7,701 nucleotides of DNA, from the NCBI GenBank assembly GCA_016282555.1, contig JAEEKU010000149.1, forward strand, positions 1 through 7,701, written 5' to 3'. The notes below the pieces were generated by a model. The model had not been told where the DNA came from. It searched no databases and worked only from the letters and a program-made list of their open reading frames with translations. Position numbers and translations under genes: made by a program. The stretch is from Methanomassiliicoccaceae archaeon (GTDB lineage: Archaea > Thermoplasmatota > Thermoplasmata > Methanomassiliicoccales > Methanomethylophilaceae). Of this stretch, positions 4,739 through 7,701 are shown in pieces (within the stretch, counting starts at the first letter, position 1; each line of letters begins with the position of its first letter).

Positions 4739-5374
4739 CAGATAACCGGAGGCGAAGCTTCCGAAGGTCCTCACCGAACCGTCAGAGGGCATGTTGTCGT
4801 CTTTGACTATAACCGTCAGAGGATTCATGGAGAATATGTTCATCTCGGCCATCTCCATCTTCGCGTAATGATCTCTGGCTCTGATTACCGTCTCCTCTAT
4901 GCTGCCGCCTTTGAGGGCGCCGCTGATGCTGCGTCCGTACATCTTCCCGAGAGTGCATCCGATGGGCTCCACGGAAAGCCCTATGCCGTCCAGACCCATG
5001 AAGATCATCCTCAGCATGCAGTCGCGGACCCTGGACGGATCCGAAGCCATCTCCGACACGGAATCGCTGAGGCTGTCCAGCGAGGAACTGTCCGGTTTTT
5101 TATAGTACGCCAGCCGGACGGCGTTAAGGCTGTACATCCTCTTGCGGCTGTCCGCCGGGTCGTCGTAGATCCTGATGACTCCGTCGGATAGGAGCCTGGA
5201 TATGTGAGCGGATAAAGTGGACTGGGCTTTGTTCATCACCTTGGACAGCTCTGTCAGGGATTTGTCGCACTCGGACAGCTCCTTCAGAATTCCGATCTGT
5301 ATGTCGCTGGAGATGTGAATCAGACCGTTCTCGGCATGGTAGATCTCGAACCCGTTAGACAGATCGCAACCCAT
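4736..5374 (-). CDS. ArsR/MsvR-like winged-helix regulator with V4R-type C-terminus, interrupted by TAG
   Basis: Up to the TAG at 4736-4738 the product is 212 residues. Residues about 20-88 form a winged helix-turn-helix: ISSDIQIGILKELSE, recognition region NKAQSTLSAHISRLLSDGVI, then a wing with DDPADSRKRMYSL. Residues about 115-212 resemble a V4R (4-vinyl reductase) domain: DCMLRMIFMGLDGIGLSVEP, an LGKMYGRSI helix, MNPLTVIV and FGSFASGYL. This layout matches MsvR, the redox-responsive V4R regulator of methanogens, though identity with that subfamily is inferred. The V4R domain is cut short by the TAG, and the same frame continues with its expected ending (see 4613-4738). The gene is divergent from mtnA and convergent with arfC. 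A TATA-like CTTTTTAAC (5396-5404) about 24 nt before the ATG implies a leaderless mRNA. Cysteines present: C3, C36, C119, C140. Confidence 0.85.
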   Translation of the reverse strand: MGCDLSNGFEIYHAENGLIHISSDIQIGILKELSECDKSLTELSKVMNKAQSTLSAHISRLLSDGVIRIYDDPADSRKRMYSLNAVRLAYYKKPDSSSLDSLSDSVSEMASDPSRVRDCMLRMIFMGLDGIGLSVEPIGCTLGKMYGRSISGALKGGSIEETVIRARDHYAKMEMAEMNIFSMNPLTVIVKDDNMPSDGSVRTFGSFASGYL

Positions 5375-5395
5375 GCGTTCGCCATAGCGGACAGC

Positions 5396-5404
5396 GTTAA
5401 AAAG
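5396..5404 (-). promoter_or_regulatory. TATA-like box of the MsvR-like regulator
   Basis: Minus strand CTTTTTAAC, ending 22 nt before the ATG at 5374. Like the other first genes here it would give a leaderless transcript. Confidence 0.45.
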
Positions 5405-5413
5405 AATTTTGGG

Positions 5414-5433
5414 AATTGACTATATTAACAATT
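5414..5433. promoter_or_regulatory. Candidate operator AATTG-N10-CAATT around a TATA-like core
   Basis: Perfect 5-bp inverted repeat (5414-5418 and 5429-5433). Its 10-nt spacer holds most of CTATATTAAC (5420-5429), a plausible TATA box for mtnA. A further CAATT half lies at 5445-5449. A dimeric regulator bound here would block TBP at mtnA. It is placed between the divergent regulator and mtnA genes, so the regulator itself is the obvious candidate ligand. Confidence 0.4.
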
Positions 5434-5449
5434 GTATTTTAGTCCAATT

Positions 5450-5462
5450 ATTAATGATTAAT
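5450..5462. promoter_or_regulatory. 13-bp palindrome ATTAATGATTAAT
   Basis: Two ATTAAT units separated by one G, perfectly palindromic, in the shared regulator-mtnA intergenic region, 17 nt after the AATTG/CAATT element. It could be a second operator site. Low-complexity AT sequence makes chance possible. Confidence 0.3.
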
Positions 5463-5523
5463 ACTGATGCATACCCGACCAGCAATAAAAAAACAGATAT
5501 TCAGGTACGGATTGGATCGTTCC

Positions 5524-6522
5524 ATGAAGGCAGAAATCGGCGGAGAAATCAAAAATATAAGAGCGATCTGGTTCGAAAACGGGAAAACCGTGATGATAGA
5601 TCAGAGAAAACTCCCGGGAGAACTGGTCATCTGCAGTTTCGGCGACTGCGCTTCCGTCGCGGAGGCTATACGGAACATGACTACCAGAGGAGCGCCCTCC
5701 ATCGGCGCCGCCGCGGCGTACGCGATGTGCATGGCCTCGCTGAACGGCGAAGATCTGGACAAAGCCGCCGAAACGGTGAGGAACGCGAGACCCACCGCGA
5801 ACGATCTGTTCTACGCCGTGGACTTCATGCTCTCCGAGCTGAGAGCCGGAAAGGATCCGGTGGAATCCGCGGACCGCTACGCGCAGATAACCGTGGATAA
5901 ATGCAGGCTGATCGGAAAATACGGAGCCGGACTGATAAAGAACGGCATGAAAATCATGACCCACTGCAACGCGGGAGCCCTCGCGACCGTGGACGTGGGC
6001 ACCGCGCTGGCGCCCATGAGGCAGGCCCGCGACGACGGAAAGGACTTCTTCGTCTACGTTTCTGAAACCAGACCCCGCCTGCAGGGAATGCAGCTGACCG
6101 CCTGGGAGCTCGGCCAGGAGGGAATAAGCCACAGGATCATACCCGACGGGGCTTCCGCCTACTACATGTCGAAGGGCGTCGATATGATCATAACCGGAGC
6201 GGACAGAATCGCTTCCAACGGAGATTTCGCCAACAAAATCGGCACTTTCGACAAAGCTATCGCGGCGAAATACTTCGGAATCCCGTTCTACGTGGCCGCC
6301 CCGGTATCCACCTTCGATTTCGGAACCCCCTCCGGAGACAAGATCGTCATCGAAGAAAGATCCGAGACGGAAGTCACGGAGATGAACGGAAGACTGATCG
6401 CGCCGGAAGGATCTCATGCGCTGAATCCCGCTTTCGACGTCACCCCCGCGTCCCTGGTGACTGGATTTATTACGGAAAAGGGGATACTGAAGCCCGGAGA
6501 GATCCAAACGGTGAAAGAATGA
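5524..6522 (+). CDS. mtnA: S-methyl-5-thioribose-1-phosphate / 5-deoxyribose-1-phosphate isomerase
   Basis: This 332-residue protein is usual for the family. It isomerises methylthioribose 1-phosphate to methylthioribulose 1-phosphate, and in methanogens also the 5-deoxy analogue from 5'-deoxyadenosine. Motifs: IDQRKLP (25-31), RGAPSIGAAAAYAM (55-68), THCNAGALATVDVGTAL (146-162) with catalytic C148, ETRPRLQGMQLTAWEL (181-196), GADRIASNGDFANKIGT (225-241) with catalytic D227, and NPAFDVTPASLVTGFITEKG (301-320). Both catalytic residues are present, which favours a true isomerase over an eIF2B-like or ribose-1,5-bisphosphate isomerase relative. ATG 5524 was preferred to the in-frame ATG at 5467: the first 19 residues of the longer form (MHTRPAIKKQ...) are not family-like, and a TATA-like AATAAAAA (5484-5491) would suit 5524. 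It overlaps the aldolase gene by ATGA and lies divergent from the regulator. Confidence 0.92.
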   Translation: MKAEIGGEIKNIRAIWFENGKTVMIDQRKLPGELVICSFGDCASVAEAIRNMTTRGAPSIGAAAAYAMCMASLNGEDLDKAAETVRNARPTANDLFYAVDFMLSELRAGKDPVESADRYAQITVDKCRLIGKYGAGLIKNGMKIMTHCNAGALATVDVGTALAPMRQARDDGKDFFVYVSETRPRLQGMQLTAWELGQEGISHRIIPDGASAYYMSKGVDMIITGADRIASNGDFANKIGTFDKAIAAKYFGIPFYVAAPVSTFDFGTPSGDKIVIEERSETEVTEMNGRLIAPEGSHALNPAFDVTPASLVTGFITEKGILKPGEIQTVKE

Positions 6523-7130
6523 ACGAGATTTATGCCAGAGAGCGCCTGGTGTTCTTCTGCAGGATGCTGTACGACCGGAGAATAACCGTTTCCGCGGGCG
6601 GGAACATGAGCGTCAGGATCAGCGATTCCGAGATCCTTATAACGCCCAGCGGAGTCAACAAAGGCCTTCTGGAACCGGAAGATCTCGTAAAAATGAATCT
6701 GAAAGGGGAAGTGCTGGCCGGGGGAAAGCCGTCTATAGAGCACAGATTCCACCTCGCGCTCTATAATATGAATCCCGGTACCCGGGCGGTGATCCACTGC
6801 CACCCTCTGTACTGCACCGCGCTCGCCGTCAAAGGATGCGGGATCCGCAGCAATCTGACTCCGGAGGGGGTTCTGCTCCTGGGAGACGTCCCGGAAATTC
6901 CGTACTTCACCCCGGGATCCGAGGAGCTGGTCCGGGCCGTGGCCTCCTGCGGCGGATCGCCCGCCATGATAATGGCCAGACACGGGGCTCTCACCCAGGG
7001 ACGCTCGCTGGAAGAAGCCTACGACAGAATGGAGGAGCTGGAGTTCCAGGCTCATCTTCAGATAATCTGCGGGGACGCGGAGGATCTTCCTCCGGATGAA
7101 ATAGCGAAACTCGGAGCGATGAGAAAATGA
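6519..7130 (+). CDS. Class II (zinc) aldolase, fuculose-1-phosphate aldolase type
   Basis: A 203-residue class II aldolase/adducin-fold enzyme. Zinc ligands expected from E. coli FucA are present: H93 and H95 in AVIHCHP, and H155 in MARHGALT. The catalytic acid E74 lies in PSIEHRFHLALY. Phosphate-binding elements are GGNMS (27-31) and TPSGVNKG (42-49). Such enzymes cleave ketose 1-phosphates to DHAP and an aldehyde. Placed directly after mtnA (ATGA overlap, GGTG SD at 6510-6513), the likely substrate is 5-deoxyribulose 1-phosphate (giving lactaldehyde) or methylthioribulose 1-phosphate (giving methylthioacetaldehyde). The M. jannaschii MtnA plus FucA-like pair is the closest precedent I know. 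MtnB dehydratase shares the fold, but the retained Glu and FucA-like length favour aldolase. The stop overlaps the nop5 start. Confidence 0.88.
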   Translation: MNEIYARERLVFFCRMLYDRRITVSAGGNMSVRISDSEILITPSGVNKGLLEPEDLVKMNLKGEVLAGGKPSIEHRFHLALYNMNPGTRAVIHCHPLYCTALAVKGCGIRSNLTPEGVLLLGDVPEIPYFTPGSEELVRAVASCGGSPAMIMARHGALTQGRSLEEAYDRMEELEFQAHLQIICGDAEDLPPDEIAKLGAMRK

Positions 7131-7701
7131 TCCTTATAACGAAATGGTGCGGGACGTTCCTCATCGACGAGAAGACGGGAAAAATCGCCGACAAAAGGCT
7201 GATGCCTCATGACGTCAAAGTTCTTTCAGAGAAGCTCGCCTCGGTCCAGAGGGGGAATCTTCTGGACGAGGAGAGGGAGCTCGCTTCCGGCCGGGAGAAG
7301 CTTTCCGTCGGGGAGCGCAGGCAGTCCGCTCTGGGAAAACCGGAGATGTTCGACTCGTCGTTCCTGACCCCCGAAAAATTCGGATACGACAGCGGGTTCA
7401 TGCATGACGTCATGATGGAGCTGGGGAAGCTCCGCACCTCCGAACCCGTTCCCAGAGACAGGAACCTGGTCCAGGCCATCAGAAATCTGGATAATCAGAT
7501 CGCCACGATCAACCTCTACAGCGAGAGGCTCCACGAATGGTACGGGATGCACTTCCCCGAGCTCGCGGATCTCGCGCACGACCGCAAGTATCCGGATCTT
7601 ATTGCCAAATACGGAAACAGAGAGGATATCCTCGAAGAGCTCGGCTCCGGCATCTCCTCGATAGGCTCTGAGCTGGATCCGGAGGACATGAGAGCGGTGC
7701 A
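7127..7701 (+). CDS. nop5: Nop5/Nop56-like C/D box RNP scaffold protein, N-terminal part (cut by window edge)
   Basis: The frame is open for 191 codons from ATG 7127 to the window end, so it is 5' complete. The N-terminal region (about residues 1-75) is the variable domain that in archaea binds fibrillarin. Residues about 108-150 carry the conserved core PRDRNLVQAIRNLDNQIATI followed by NLYSERLHEWYGMHFPEL, diagnostic of the NOSIC/Nop coiled-coil region. With L7Ae and fibrillarin, Nop5 forms the archaeal C/D RNP that directs 2'-O-methylation of rRNA and tRNA. The start overlaps the aldolase stop (ATGA), with a weak GGAG (7113-7116) ten nt upstream. In archaea the fibrillarin gene (flpA) commonly follows and would lie beyond the window. 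It is unusual that it shares a transcript with mtnA and an aldolase. Confidence 0.92.
   Translation, partial: MILITKWCGTFLIDEKTGKIADKRLMPHDVKVLSEKLASVQRGNLLDEERELASGREKLSVGERRQSALGKPEMFDSSFLTPEKFGYDSGFMHDVMMELGKLRTSEPVPRDRNLVQAIRNLDNQIATINLYSERLHEWYGMHFPELADLAHDRKYPDLIAKYGNREDILEELGSGISSIGSELDPEDMRAV

Noticed and set aside
5467..5523. Upstream in-frame start for mtnA (19 extra residues)
   Set aside because: The extra residues do not resemble MtnA N-termini, and the ATG at 5524 gives normal family length. It is kept only as an alternative.
5458..6507. Minus-strand ORF of 349 codons opposite mtnA
   Set aside because: Antisense shadow of mtnA, rich in Gly, Arg, Ser and His. The plus frame carries all MtnA motifs.

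Overview
The window looks archaeal, probably a methanogen of the Methanomassiliicoccales/Thermoplasmata group. Supporting it are a Nop5-type C/D box protein, an archaeal-type riboflavin-pathway reductase, archaeal tRNAs, and TATA-like boxes about 24 nt upstream of both tRNA 5' ends and first-gene start codons, the pattern of leaderless archaeal transcription. An ArsR/MsvR-like regulator with a V4R-type C-terminus also points to a methanogen. No rRNA or pyl gene is present, so this placement is inference.

Layout. Positions 1-325 (-) hold the N-terminal part of a probable aldehyde dehydrogenase. Positions 457-1986 (-) encode a Sel1-repeat protein with a recent-looking 216-nt-period internal duplication and an unrecognised C-terminal region. 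Positions 2046-2906 hold three tRNA genes: Val(CAC) and Val(UAC) on the minus strand and Gly(CCC) on the plus strand. The roughly 500 nt between the two Val genes has no convincing gene, but contains several inverted repeats and a possible small minus-strand RNA. Then come rtcA and arfC (+), overlapping by 23 nt. A convergent minus-strand MsvR-like regulator follows, and divergently from it a plus-strand operon mtnA - class II aldolase - nop5. That operon is joined by two ATGA overlaps and nop5 is cut by the window end.

The genes. MtnA and the aldolase together fit salvage of 5'-deoxyadenosine or methylthioadenosine sugars to DHAP plus a small aldehyde. The regulator lies head-to-head with this operon over a 149-nt region containing two palindromes, so it may control the operon, itself, or both.

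Most notable: the regulator's reading frame is interrupted by an amber codon (TAG, 4736-4738). The next 40 codons in the same frame restore the end of a V4R-like domain, including two cysteines, before a TGA at 4613-4615. None of the other five complete genes ends in TAG. If the organism decodes TAG as pyrrolysine, as many Methanomassiliicoccales do, this would be a 253-residue pyrrolysine-containing transcription regulator. Otherwise it is a truncated or decaying gene.
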